Position numbers and translations under genes: made by a program | In this document: positions 51,510-62,481 of the stretch, piece after piece | Numbering within the stretch: position 1 is the first letter of the stretch | How the letters are laid out: every line of letters begins with the position of its first letter | Notes under the pieces: generated by a model | Databases searched by the model: none | Told to the model about the DNA's origin: nothing | Seen by the model: only the letters and a program-made list of their open reading frames with translations | Source: Oscarella lobularis | Taxonomy: Eukaryota > Porifera > Homoscleromorpha > Homosclerophorida > Oscarellidae | Direction: 5' to 3' | Length of the DNA stretch: 64,000 bases | Assembly: GCF_947507565.1 (NCBI RefSeq) | Contig: NC_089175.1 | Span: 3,399,733-3,463,732, forward strand

Positions 51510-52379
51510 ATTCAATGCCGTTTTTCCCGTTCCTTTTGGATATTAATGAAGGAGGAAATCGCCATGGTGTACGAATTTCTGTTTAGCTATTGATTATTAG
51601 TCGACGTGCATGGTTTTATAGCCTCAGTATCTTGCGAATTTATTCTGTGATTGAAAATAAGAAGTTTATTTGAAAAACTCGTCAAGTCATGAAATACCTT
51701 GAAGGCAGATGAATGAGGCATCAGCTCCCCGTACTATTATAGGGTTTTCCTGCTCTTTACGGATGCTTTCATCGATCCTCGCCTATCTCTTCCAGTACTC
51801 TAATGTCTACTAGAGCGATTGAACTCAGGAAATGGAGCGAGGGATTAGTGTACGAAGCGTCGAAGGTACAACAATCTCGACGGATTCATTTAGAACAAAT
51901 CCCGTATGTCGTCAGAAGGAATGGCGTTTGTCGATGTTTGCGGAGAACGCGGATCGCTTTCACCGTTCGTCCACTAGCGATTCCAGTGCACTGATGTCTT
52001 TTTGCCATTTCTGCGCTGTTTCCTATCCCTCAACGCCGTCACTCTCGAAAAAACGCCGAAGATATCTTCCAAGACCAAGAGTCTTAAGGTCAAAGTCACA
52101 TTCCCTACGTCATCATTCACTCGGGTGCGCTCTATCGCACCTATTCTTCCAAAACGATCCTTCTACCCTACAAGAACCCTTTTATTCTGTCCCCCCAGCC
52201 TCCATTGTCCCCGTTAATTCAGCCTTATAAATCGCTTTGACCGCTCTTCTACGAACTATTCCAGTACTCTGATGTCTACTTAAGCGATTAAAATTAAGAA
52301 ATGGGGCTAGGGATCGACGTACGAGGCGTGGAACGTATGACAAAGTCCTTTTTTTGCATGATAGTTGCGTAGTTGCATG
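51510..52379 (+). repeat. Downstream module of unit A8
   Basis: Parallel to 54655-55390, 59230-59930, 61645-62290 and 63475-64000. Landmarks: TTTCTGTTTAGCTATTGATTATTAGTCGAC, GCATCAGCTCCCCGTA, and a segment with a conserved frame (LSMFAENADRFHRSSTSDSSALMSFCHFCAVS) at 51930-52030 that recurs in every unit. It may be an exon of another gene or just conserved repeat sequence. Confidence 0.65.
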
Positions 52380-52551
52380 CTTTTTTCAGTAATCTATTAG
52401 TTAGCGACTCGTCTATGAACGCGCGCGCGTCTTCTGTTTCCGTTTCGCAAGCGCGTGTCGTGACGAGACCGTACGCGCGTTTGCTCGCCTTTCGTTCGAA
52501 CGTGAATCTCCAAAGTCACCTTGCCTACGTTCCCATTTGCCCGGGTTTGTT

Positions 52552-52625
52552 TAGGCTCGTATCCAGCCTGTTATCCGGGCGGCTCTTACTACGTGAGCCT
52601 GGATAACAGGCTGGATACGAGCCTA
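52552..52625. mobile_element. 74-bp hairpin element with 9-bp target duplication
   Basis: 25-bp perfect inverted ends (TAGGCTCGTATCCAGCCTGT... and its complement) around a 24-bp loop. Flanks GGGTTTGTT at 52543-52551 and 52626-52634. The paralogous site at 49555-49563 has one GGGTTTGTT and no element. A 9-bp duplication is typical of Mutator-like elements; at this size it can only be a passive passenger. Confidence 0.92.
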
Positions 52626-52634
52626 GGGTTTGTT

Positions 52635-53590
52635 CTAATCTTCCAAAATAATCCTACACCGCGAAACTCCTTTTTATTCCGTTCCACAACCGCCATTCGA
52701 TCTGAAGCCACTTGGAAATACTCAGGACTCAAGAAATTGAATTTTCACGCTCTCTAGCAGACTCTCTCTCGCTTCGTAGAGATGATTTAGCTTCAATTCT
52801 GGCTTGACAGGATCGTCTCATCCAAAGACCATGAGAAAAAGAAATCCCGCCCACTTCCGGCTTGTGCAGACCTTATTATGTGTAGCAATCCTATTGCCAC
52901 ACGCAGCGTCACAAATCCAAAAGTAATAGTCATCGATGAGATCAACGAATGTAAAAAGGGATTGATGTACGAAGTGTGGAAAAAGGTACTGTACAGCCAA
53001 GGGAGGTTCCAATGGGTGGAGCTAGAGCGCGGCGGATCATATATTATTAGACACACCTGGCTCATTCCGTGCGTATACATGCATGTAGGACAAAATTGGA
53101 ACGACACAACGGCGTTTATTCATTCAGTTATTCATTCATTTCTTTACTATATTTGACCGCGAGTGTTATTAGCGCGATACAGGTGCCCAGCTGCCTCTTC
53201 AACTAATTCTGGTACGTTTCCTAAGCATTGCATAGTTATGATGAGTCCTATCATGGTCCTATGTACATAGCGAACTAATTGCATTAGGCGTTGGATAAAG
53301 ATGTGCATATTCGTTTCATTTTATACCACTTGGCTTCTTTCACGCGGAAGTAATTTCGGAGAACAGTACAGGAGACAACGATTTTCATACAGTACGTATG
53401 TATGTTCTTAGTATCCCACTAATCGCTGGGGCTTTGCCGCCTTCTTCAGGTCAAAAGTAAGACAAAGAATTTTGTACATACGAATAGATGAAGATATACG
53501 GCAAACGTGGCCTTCATACTGTAACTGACTAACTGACGAAGGGCTAAGGACATCCGGGAGCTGATGACGTCTCTCGTAGCAACCACGAAC
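52635..53590 (+). repeat. Upstream module of unit A9
   Basis: Copy of 49565-50450 with scattered differences; carries the same minus-strand ARIEA-like block, here frameshifted (about 52790), and the A promoter at its end. Confidence 0.75.
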
Positions 53591-53663
53591 CCTATATAAA
53601 TGTCAGTGCCCGCCACTTCTCTCACATCGCGCTCTATCGGCTTCTACGGGCAGAAGTCAGAAA

Positions 53664-54649
53664 ATGACGTCGTCCTTTTTGCTGGTGGTCATTGTTTCAA
53701 GTTCCTCGCTTGGATCTGCATCAGCTGAGTGTACAGGAGGCAATTCCGTTTTATCTGTTCCGTCATCGGGGCCCACTGTGTGTCTTCCAATTGACGACTA
53801 CATTCGACTTCAAAAAGACGCATCCAGCGAAGGAGAATCGGTGAGTTATTACCGTCGTTTGATACGACAAAAGGAAGTCTAAGTCCATGCACGTTCAGAC
53901 GGACGCTCCTCCTCCAACATCTGCCGTTTCCGCATCAGCTCCGAGCCAGGTAAACATCCACATTAGAAGATTCACTCTTTTCCTATGATCGACACACACG
54001 ACAGAGCGTTTCGAGTTCGGCGCTACTACTCTATCGCTACATGTCTCCTCTTTGGCTACAAACTCACGCCAATTTTACGGAGACGCCGTCTTCGGTGTCC
54101 GCGCAAAATATCGAATTTGGTAGTGGACCAACGGACCACGGTGTATTGTTTAAAGTAAGTAGCTAATTTACACATGCGATAGATTGGCATTTTGATACTA
54201 TGCTGTGTCAAAGGTCAAATTGATTGAAGCTGGAATTCTAAATGACGATCGAGCCTACTCCATTCAGATTGGCTTTCTTTACGTTTCCAGGCGACAGTCA
54301 TCCGCGTCTTCAAATCTGCGACGGCAATAACTGCGTTGGTTTTCTTTACCAAGATCCAAACCATGTTTATGCTCACGCCGGAATTGATTCAGTTAGCACA
54401 TGTAGCAGCACAGTTAGTAGTAGCCCTGTTACTTTACCACAATCATCTACAACTAACTGGAACATTCGCCTTGAAATTCATCCGAATTCTACCTCAGGAA
54501 TTACGTACGTTAGCACAACTTCATTGACATATGAGTTCAGTCAAAAATTGAAGCCGAGTCGAGGTCTTCACTTCAAAGTGTGCAGAGGCAACACAGGCGA
54601 AACATTTCAATTTCATCTGTTCCAGCTGGCTGTGTATTCTAACAAATAA
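53664..54649 (+). pseudogene. Family A copy A9, 2-bp deletion in exon 4
   Basis: Exons: 53664-53840, 53899-53949, 54005-54154 and 54214-54649. Exons 1-3 are intact and very like A8 (MTSSFLLVVIVSSSSLG, SSGPTVCLPIDDYIRL; TDAPPPTSAVSASAPSQ; NFTETPSSVSAQNIEFG). In exon 4 two T bases are missing at about 54276 (GGCTTTCTTTACG where sister copies have GGCTTTTTCTTTACG), shifting the frame 25 codons in. The remainder is open in the new frame to TAA 54647 (LEIHPNSTSG, LKPSRGLHFKVCR). As the only lesion in a homopolymer-like tract, an assembly error is possible. Confidence 0.85.
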
Positions 54650-54654
54650 ACTCT

Positions 54655-55390
54655 TCAATTCAATGGCGTTTTCTCCCTTCCTTTTCGATACTAATGAAGG
54701 AAGAAATCGTCATGGTGTACGAATTTCTGTTTAGCTATTGATTATTAGTCGACGTGCATGTTTTTATAGCCTCAGTATCTTACGAAATTATTCTATGATT
54801 GAAATAAGAAGTTTATTTGAAAAACTCATCAATACCTTGATGGCAGATGAATGGGGGTGAGGCATCAGCTCCCCGTATTAGGGTTTGCCTGCCCCATACG
54901 GATGCCTAGCTCTTCCAGTACTCTAATGTCTACTAGAGCGAGAATTGGAGCGAGGGATAAGTGTACGAAGCGTCGAAGGTACAACAATCTCGACGGATTC
55001 ATTTAGAACAACTCCCGTATGTCGTCAGAGAGAATGGCGTTTGTCGATGTTTGCGGAGAACGCGGATCGCTTTCACCGTTCGTCCACTAGCGATTCCAGT
55101 GCACTGGTGTCTTTTTGCCATTTCTGCGCTGTTTCCTATCCCTCAACGCTTTGAGGACGCCGTCACTCTGGAAAAACGCCGAAGATCTCTTCCAAGACCA
55201 AGAGTCTTAGGGTCAAAGTCACATTCCTTACGTCATCATTCACTCGGGTGCGCTCTATCGCACCTATTCTTCCAAAACGATCCTTCTACCCTACAAGCTA
55301 AGAACCCTTTTATTCTGTCCCCCTAGCCTACATTGTCCCCGTTCAGCCATATAAATCGCTTTCACCGCTCTTCTATTCCATTACTCTGAT
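54655..55390 (+). repeat. Downstream module of unit A9
   Basis: Copy of 51510-52310, with the same conserved MFAENADRFHRSS frame at 55048. Confidence 0.65.
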
Positions 55391-57330
55391 GTCTACTTAG
55401 TGCAACGAAATTTACCGGCGTGCAGCATATCTCCTTATAGACTGTCGCACACTAGCTGTTTATTTTTTAACCCTACGGTTAGACTAAAAAAACTGTTCAC
55501 GAATTTTGTATATACTCTTGCTGGGTACAACAACAAATGGAAGAACGTATTTACTTACACCATATGTGACAGCGTTCTGAACATTAACGTGCAAGCTAGA
55601 TGACCTCGCCGTCATAGAGTAGATCAATAGTAAACGATTCGCCTGAGAAGCGTAATGAATTGAGAGGCGTAACTTGTACTTCGAATTCTTGCTCTGCTTC
55701 GGTAACTTGGGGAGCAAATTTCAACAATCAGCGAAAAGATTTCGTAAAGGACAAACGCTGATATGATTACTTGTCATGCGAGTGTGCGTTCCGGTTAGCG
55801 CCCGCCGCCTGCATTACCGTAGAACGCCGCGCAGTCTTTGGAGGATGTTAATACGACAGGGTGGACGGTGTGATACGCCAATCCTCTTGTGAGATAGCGA
55901 ATTCCCACTCTGTTCCTCCACACAGAGGATGGTTGGCATTCCTTTAGAGCCTATACACCACAAGAATGTCAACCAATGCAATGCGCTTATATAGTAAGTT
56001 AGGCTTCAGCGCGACCACCCTAAGTACATGCAGTGCAGTATTGCTCGGTGTTTGAAGACGGAACCCGATGACGTTCCTAGTGGCATCGCAATTGATTTCT
56101 CAGATGGGTATCGCACTTGCAGCGTTAAGAATGAGGGACGCTACAGTCGTCAGATACGACTCTTCGCTTCTGTTTTGATTTGATTCGCCGTGACGTTTGC
56201 GGCACAACTAGGAAAAACAGTGACGTTGGCGTTATTAGTCATTTGGCCAATAATTCATTCGAAATTATCCGGTGCAATGATCTGCTCAGTTAGCGTACAT
56301 GCACTAGAGATAAATCGGCAAATACCGTACGAAAATCCCGTGGATTCTGAAACCTGCAAAGCATATAATATTATTATACGTGGGTGGTCTTTCCTGAATT
56401 CCAATTTGCAAGCAGACTACATTTCAGAACGGGCGCGCGCATCTTTGGCTTCGACGTGCAAGTGAAACCACAACGTTCTAACCCTAAGGCTATATAGGTT
56501 GTGCCTGACTTACAGGAATTGGGTGGAGGAGGAGCGGCTTTCTGCGACGGTGACATATTGCAGCCGCTAGGGCCGAGATTTCTAAGCAAAACATCGCGCG
56601 TTTTCGTTGCTATGCCATCAGTTGTGTGCATGTTTAGCCTGTATAGAATTACGTTTCTGTCGTAGATTGGACCAGAGCCAAAGTTTCGACGCTCAAAGAG
56701 CATGAAGGGGCATTTCTAGAATGAACTCAACGTGCGGAAAGCGTAACAGATCGACTTATTAGGCGTACAGATAAGACTCGAGGTACAAGCTTCCTCTTCT
56801 TTCTTTCCACGCGTTTCTTTTGACACAGTAGCCCTCTTGATCCGCATCGATTTCCCTTTAAATGACGCTTGTGTTTTCTTCCGCGGGCCTCACTACCAAG
56901 TATCTAAGCCTTGGCCGAAAGACGCAGTAAACGACGACGTCATTGCAGCCGGACGGAAACGTCCCATGCATTTCCATATGTGTGGGCGATCACTATCGAG
57001 AGTCTGCATTGCAATTGACTTCTTCAAAAACAAAGGAGAAGAAGAAGAAAGCAACTGCGGCGAATGTTATGCTACCCATGCATGGCCGTTGCGCGGAGCG
57101 TAATGAAAGTGAGACCACCCTCGCGTAAAGGAACCTGCCCATATCGCGGCAGAACACCAGTAGCGATCACTCGAAACAAGAGGCGTTTCAAGTTTACTTC
57201 TATTTAGTTTACTTCCATGTAATTCGTCGTGCATTCCAACTTCGTGACGTAGGTGTGTTTACCGTGACATTGAGCGAGAGTAGATGGAGACGATTTTTAT
57301 CAGTGGACATAACTCAGACTCGAAAAATTG
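55391..57330. other. Unassigned stretch between A9 and A10 units
   Basis: Breaks the tandem array. Short open frames occur at 56190-56465 and 56837-57128 (the latter after a CATTGCAG acceptor-like site, with PDGNVPCISICVGDHYRESA and a KEKKKK run), but I recognise no domain. TATATAGTAAG at about 55992 and TATATAGG at 56491 are TATA-like. Confidence 0.35.
56514..56715 (-). CDS. Possible internal exon, unrecognised
   Basis: On the minus strand a 202-bp open stretch lies between a CATTCTAG acceptor (56716) and a perfect GTAAGT donor (56513). It reads CPFMLFERRNFGSGPIYDRN, then LYRLNMHTTDGIATK and NMSPSQKAAPPPPNS. Open frame plus good splice signals on both sides support an exon, but I do not recognise the family and found no neighbours. 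Confidence 0.3.
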
Positions 57331-58170
57331 AATCGTCTCGCTCTCCTTACTCTCCAGCAGACTTCCTCTCGCTTCGTAGAGGTGGTTTAGCTTCAATTCT
57401 GCCTTGACAGGATCGTCTCATCCAAAGAAATGAGAAAAGAAATCCCGCCCACTTCCGGCTTGTGCCAGACCTTAGTAGTGTAGCAAACCTATTGCCCCTA
57501 AGAGCACACGCAGCGTCAAAAATCCAAAAGTATTAGTCATCCATCAGATCACGGATACTAGATACTAGATACTAGTATCCGTGATCAGATCAACGAAGGT
57601 GAAGAGGAATTGACGGGATCATGCTAGGCACACCTGGCTCATTCTGTGCATACACATGCATGTAAAACAAAATTGGCACGACACAACGGCATTTATTCAT
57701 TCATTCATTCATTCATTCATTCATTCGTTTACTATTTTTGACCGCAAGTTGTATTAGTGCCATACAGGTGCGTAGCTGCCTCTTCACCTAATTCTGGCGC
57801 GTTTCCTAAGCCATGCATAGTCATAGTGTGTCCGATGTACATAGCGAACTAATTGAATTAAGCGTTGAGAAAAGGCAATTAAGATGTGCAAATTCGTTTG
57901 CTTTTTCTATTACTGGGCTTCTTTCACGCGGAAGTAATTTCGGAGAACGGTACAGGTGACCACGATTTTCATACGTATGTATGTTTTTAGTATCTCAATA
58001 TTCGCTGTGGCCTTGCCGCCTTCTTTAGGTCAAAAGTGAGACGAAGAATTTCGTAGACACAAAGAGATGCAGATGTACAACAAACGTGCCCTTCATACTA
58101 TAACTGAGAGGAGCTAAGGACACCCGGGAGCGGATATCGACTCTCGTACAGTGTACAGCAGCCACGAGCC
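57331..58170 (+). repeat. Upstream module of unit A10
   Basis: Copy of the A8/A9 upstream module. It includes two local insertions: a 40-bp palindrome (CGGATACTAGATACTAG..TATCCG, about 57550-57588) within GATCA flanks, and an ATTC simple repeat at 57692-57727 (about nine units). Confidence 0.7.
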
Positions 58171-58243
58171 CTATATAAATGTTTGATTTCGCCACTTCTG
58201 TAACATTCCTGGTCCTGTGGCTTCTACGGACAGAAGTCAGAAA

Positions 58244-59224
58244 ATGACGTCGTCCTTTTTGCTGGTGGTCATTGTTTCAAGTTCCTGGCTTGGATCTGCA
58301 TCAGATGAGTGTACAGGAGGCAATTCCGTTTTATCTGTTCCGTCATCAGGGCCCACTGTGTGTCTTCCACTTGACGACTACATTCGACTTCAAAAAGACG
58401 CATCCAGCGACGGAGAATCGGTGGGTTATTACCGTCGTTTGATACGACTAAAGGAAGTTTAAGTCCATGCACGTTCAGACGGACGCTCCTCCTCCAACAT
58501 CCGCCGTTTCCGCATCAACTCCGAGCCAGGTAAACATTTCCTATGATCGACATTTTCTATGATTGACACACGACAGAGAGTTTCGAGTTCGGCGCTGCTA
58601 CTCTATCGCTACATGTCTCCTCTTTGGCTCCAAACTCACGCCAATTTTACGGAGACACCATCTTCGGTGTCCGCGCAAAATATCGAATTTGGTAGTGGAC
58701 CAACGGACCACGGTGTCTTGTTTAGAGTGAGTAGCTAATTTACACATGCGATAGACAGGCATTTTGATACTATACGTGTGCCAAAGGTCTCATTGATTGA
58801 AGCTGGAGTTCTAAATGACGATCAAGCCTTTTCCATTCAGATTGGGTATTTCTTTACGCATCCGGGTGCAGACAGTGATCCGCGTCTTCAAATCTGCGAC
58901 GGCAATTACTGCGTGGGCTTTTGGTACATTGATCAAAACGAAGCTCGTGCTTATGGCGGCATTGATTCAGTTAGCAGATGTAGCGGCACAGTTAGTAGCT
59001 CTATCACATTACCACAATCATCTACTACTAACTGGAACATTCGTCTTGAAATTCATCCGAATTCTACGTCAGGAATTACGTTCGTTAGCACAACTTCACT
59101 GACATCCGTGTACAGTCAAAAATTGAAGCCCAGTCAAGGTCTTCACTTCAAAGTGTGCAGACAGAACTCAGGCGAAACGCATAAATTTCATCTGTTCGAG
59201 CTGGCTGTGTATTTGAACGAATAA
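58244..59224 (+). CDS. Family A secreted protein A10, intact, four exons
   Basis: Exons: 58244-58420 (MTSSFLLVVIVSSSWLG, SDECTGGN, SSGPTVCLPLDDYIRL; donor GTGGGT, weaker than the family GTGAGT), 58479-58529 (TDAPPPTSAVSASTPSQ), 58577-58726 (MSPLWLQTHANFTETPSSVSAQ; donor GTGAGT) and 58787-59224 (VSLIEAGVLNDDQAFSIQIGYFF, ICDGNYC, LEIHPNSTSGITFVSTTS, LKPSQGLHFKVCR). About 271 aa. The stop overlaps AATAAA (GAATAAACG). Distinct from its neighbours in the variable part between the Cys pair and the NWNIRLEI segment, which is where copies differ most. Confidence 0.88.
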
Positions 59225-59229
59225 ACGCT

Positions 59230-60455
59230 TCAATTCAATGTCGTTTTCCCTGTCTCTTTTCGGTACTACTGTAGCAAGAAATCGCCGTGGTGTATCAATT
59301 TCTGTTTAGCTATTGATTATTGATTGTCGACGTGAATGTTTTTCATAGCCTCAGTATCTTACGAAAATATTCTATTATTGGAAATAAGAAGTTTATTTGA
59401 AACACTCACGAAATACCTTGCATGATGTCAGATGAAATAAATCACCTCTTGTCTGCTCTACACGGAATGCTTTCATCGTTCTCCCAGTACTCTAGTGTCT
59501 ACTAGAGCAAGAAATGGAGCGAAGAATTCGTGTACGAAGCGTCGAAGGTACAACCATCACTATTTTCTATCTATGGTACAACGAATTTATTAGAAAAAAA
59601 TCCCGTATGTGATCAGAAAGAATCGCGTTTGTCGATGTTTGCGGAGAAAGCGGATGGCTTTCACCGTTCGTCCTCTAACGATTCCGGTGCGCTGATGTCT
59701 ATTTGCCATTTCCGCGTTGTTTCCTAACCCTCAACGCCTTCAGGACACCGTCACGCTGGAAAAAACGCCAATGATCTCTTCCAAGACCAAGAATTGTAAG
59801 GTGGAGCCCCAAAGTCACTTTCCGTACGTCATCGCTCACTCGTGTTCGCTCTATTCTTCCAAATCAAGCGGCTACCGATCAGACGAAAACAACAGTTGTA
59901 AGTTGTAATCTGTTGTTCTTGATTTGCTTGTACCGGTCACCATCGTCCAACTGGGAGCGGGAATTACTTTTGATTACCAGTGGATCAGGTAAATAGTCCC
60001 TCTTTTCCTCTGTCACGCGCTCAATATATCGTATATCTTTGTTTTAGGACGCTACGTCTACGTTGAGCCAGTTCCATTCCTAAGAATCTTTTCGCTCTCC
60101 TGACTCTCCAGCAGACTCTCTCTCGCTTCTTAGAGGCGGTTTAGCTTTAATTCTGGCTTGACAGAATCGTCTCATTCAAAGCCAGTGAGAAAAGAAATCA
60201 CGCCCACTTCCGGCTTGTGCCAGACTTTAGTAGTGTAGAAAACCTATTGCTCCTAATAGAACACGCAGCGTCACAAATCCAAAAATAATATCCGCCATGT
60301 CATTGATCAGAATAGAAATTCTGTCTTCTCCCTCTCCTCTCTCTCCCCAGAAGACTCCCTCTCGCTTTATAGAGACTCAGCTTCAGTTCGAGATCGCAAA
60401 AATAATTCGCATCATCTTATGATATCGTCCCACCTACTGTAGAAAAAATCCTCTT
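59230..60455 (+). repeat. Downstream module of A10 and upstream module of A11
   Basis: 59230-59930 repeats the 3' module with the MFAEKADGFHRSS frame at 59635. 60090-60300 repeats the upstream module in shortened form. 59930-60090 has no match that I can see and no gene. Confidence 0.6.
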
Positions 60456-60600
60456 TTCCTCTAAGGACGTCCGGGTGCCGACATTGTCTCTCGTAGCAAC
60501 CACGAGCCTTAAGATGTACAAAAACGAAGCTTACAGTAGCTAAGGACACCCGGGAGCGGATATCGTCTCTCGTAGCAACCACGAGCCCTATATAAATGTT
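60455..60600 (+). promoter_or_regulatory. Duplicated promoter box of A11
   Basis: The A-gene promoter block occurs twice in tandem: 60462-60511 (AAGGACGTCCGGGTGCCGACATTGTCTCTCGTAGCAACCACGAGCC) and 60541-60587. Only the second is followed by CCTATATAAATG; in the first the TATA position reads TTAAGATG. Confidence 0.75.
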
Positions 60601-60659
60601 TGATTTCGCCACTTCTCTGACATCCTGGTCTTGTCACCTCTACGGACAGAAGTCAGAAA

Positions 60660-61640
60660 ATGACGTCGTCCTTTTTGCTTGTGGTCATTGTTTCAAGTTC
60701 CTGGCTTGGATCTGCATCAGATGAGTGTACAGGAGGCAATTCCGTTTTAGTTGTTCCGTCATCGGGGCCCACTGTGTGTCTTCCACTTGACGACTACATT
60801 CAACTTCAAAAAGACGCATCCAGCGATGGAGAATCGGTGAGTTATTACCGTCGTTTGATACGACTAAAGGAAGTTTAAGTCCATGCACGTTCAGACGGAC
60901 GCTCCTCCTCCAACATCCGCCGTTTCCGCATCAACTCCGAGCCAGGTAAACATTTCCTATGATCGACATTTTCTATGATTGACACACGACAGAGCGTTTC
61001 GAGTTCGGCGCTGCTACTCTATCGCTACATGTTTCCTCTTTGGCTACAAACTCACGCGACTTTTACGGAGACACCATCTTCGGTGTCGGCGCAAAATATT
61101 GAATTTGGTACTGGGTCAACGATTGGAGGTGTATTGTTTAAAGTAAGTAGCTAATTTATACATGCGATAGACAGGCATTTTGATACTGTAAGTGTGTCAA
61201 AGGTGAAATTGATTGAAGCTGGAATTCTAAATGACGATCAAGCCTACTCCATTCAGATTGGCTTTTTCTTTACGTTTCCGGGCGACAGTGATCCGCGTCT
61301 TCAAATCTGCGACGGCAATTACTGCGCGGGTTTTTGGTACCGAGATCCAAACCAAGCTCGTGCTTCCTACGGCATTGATTCAGTTAGCACATGTGGCAAC
61401 TCATATAGTGGTAGCTCTGTCACTGCACCACAATCATCTACAACTAACTGGAACATTCGTCTTGAAATTCATCCGAATTCTACGTCAGGAATTACGTACG
61501 TTAGCACAGTTTCATCGACACACGAGTACAGTCAAAAATTGAAGCCGAGTCAAGGTCTTCACTTCAAAGTGTGCAGAGCCAGCGCAGACGGAACGTTTCA
61601 ATTTCATCTGTTCGAGCTGGCTGTGAATTCGAACAAATAA
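60660..61640 (+). CDS. Family A secreted protein A11, intact, four exons
   Basis: Exons: 60660-60836 (MTSSFLLVVIVSSSWLG, SDECTGGN, VVPSSGPTVCLPLDDYIQL), 60895-60945 (TDAPPPTSAVSASTPSQ), 60993-61142 (MFPLWLQTHATFTETPSSVSAQ; the usual MSPLW is MFPLW) and 61203-61640 (VKLIEAGILNDDQAYSIQ, ICDGNYC, LEIHPNSTSGITYVSTVS, KLKPSQGLHFKVCR). About 271 aa with all GT-AG, phase 0 joins. Stop overlaps AATAAA (CAAATAAACG). Exon 3 keeps an NFT-like position as TFT, so only the NST sequon remains certain. Confidence 0.88.
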
Positions 61641-61644
61641 ACGC

Positions 61645-62400
61645 TTCAATTCAATGTCCTTTTCTTTGTCTCTTTTCGGCACTACTGTAGCAGGAAATCA
61701 TCGTGGTGTATCAATTTCTGTTTAGACATTGATTATTGATTATTTGTCGACGTGCATGTTTTTACAACCTCAGTATCTTACGAAATTATTCTATGATTGG
61801 AAATAAGAAGTTCACTTGAAACACTCATGAAGTCTTGCATGATGTCAGATGAATAAAATAAATCACTCCTTGTCTGCTCTACACGGAATGCTTTCCTCGC
61901 CTGGCTCCTCCAGTACTCATTAGTCTACTAGAGCAATCAAACTCAAGAAATGGAGTGAGGGACGAAGCGTCGAAGGTACAACAAACTGTACGGATTCATT
62001 TAGAACAAATCCCTCATGTCGTCAGAAGGGATGGCGTTTTGTCGGAGAAAGCGGATAGCTTTCACCGTTCGTCCACTAGCGATTCCGATTCCGATGCGCT
62101 GATGTCGTTTTGCCATTTCAGCGTTGTTTCCTAACCCTCAACGCCTTCAGGACACCGTCATTCTGGAAAAAACGCTGATGATCTCTTCCAAGACGAAGAA
62201 TTGTAAGGTGGAGCCCCAAAGTTACCTTCCGTACGTCATCACTCACTCGTGTGCGTTCTATTCTCCCAAAACAATATGTCTGCCTTCGCGACGATAAGGC
62301 TCGACTTCCCACTAGCGCGTGACGGAGCGAAAGCGATATTTCCTCGAAAGAGGAAGCTAAGGATACATCCGGGTGCCGCGGATATCGTCCCTCGTGGCAG
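61645..62400 (+). repeat. Intergenic module between A11 and A12
   Basis: 3' module followed directly by the promoter of A12; the longer upstream module present before A8-A10 is missing, so unit spacing is shorter. The frame SEKADSFHRSSTSDSDSDALM appears at about 62043. Confidence 0.65.
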
Positions 62401-62481
62401 CCACGAGCCCTATATAAATGCTGGTATTCGCCACTTCTCTGACATCGCGCTCTTTCGGCTTCTACGGGCAGAAGTCAGAAA

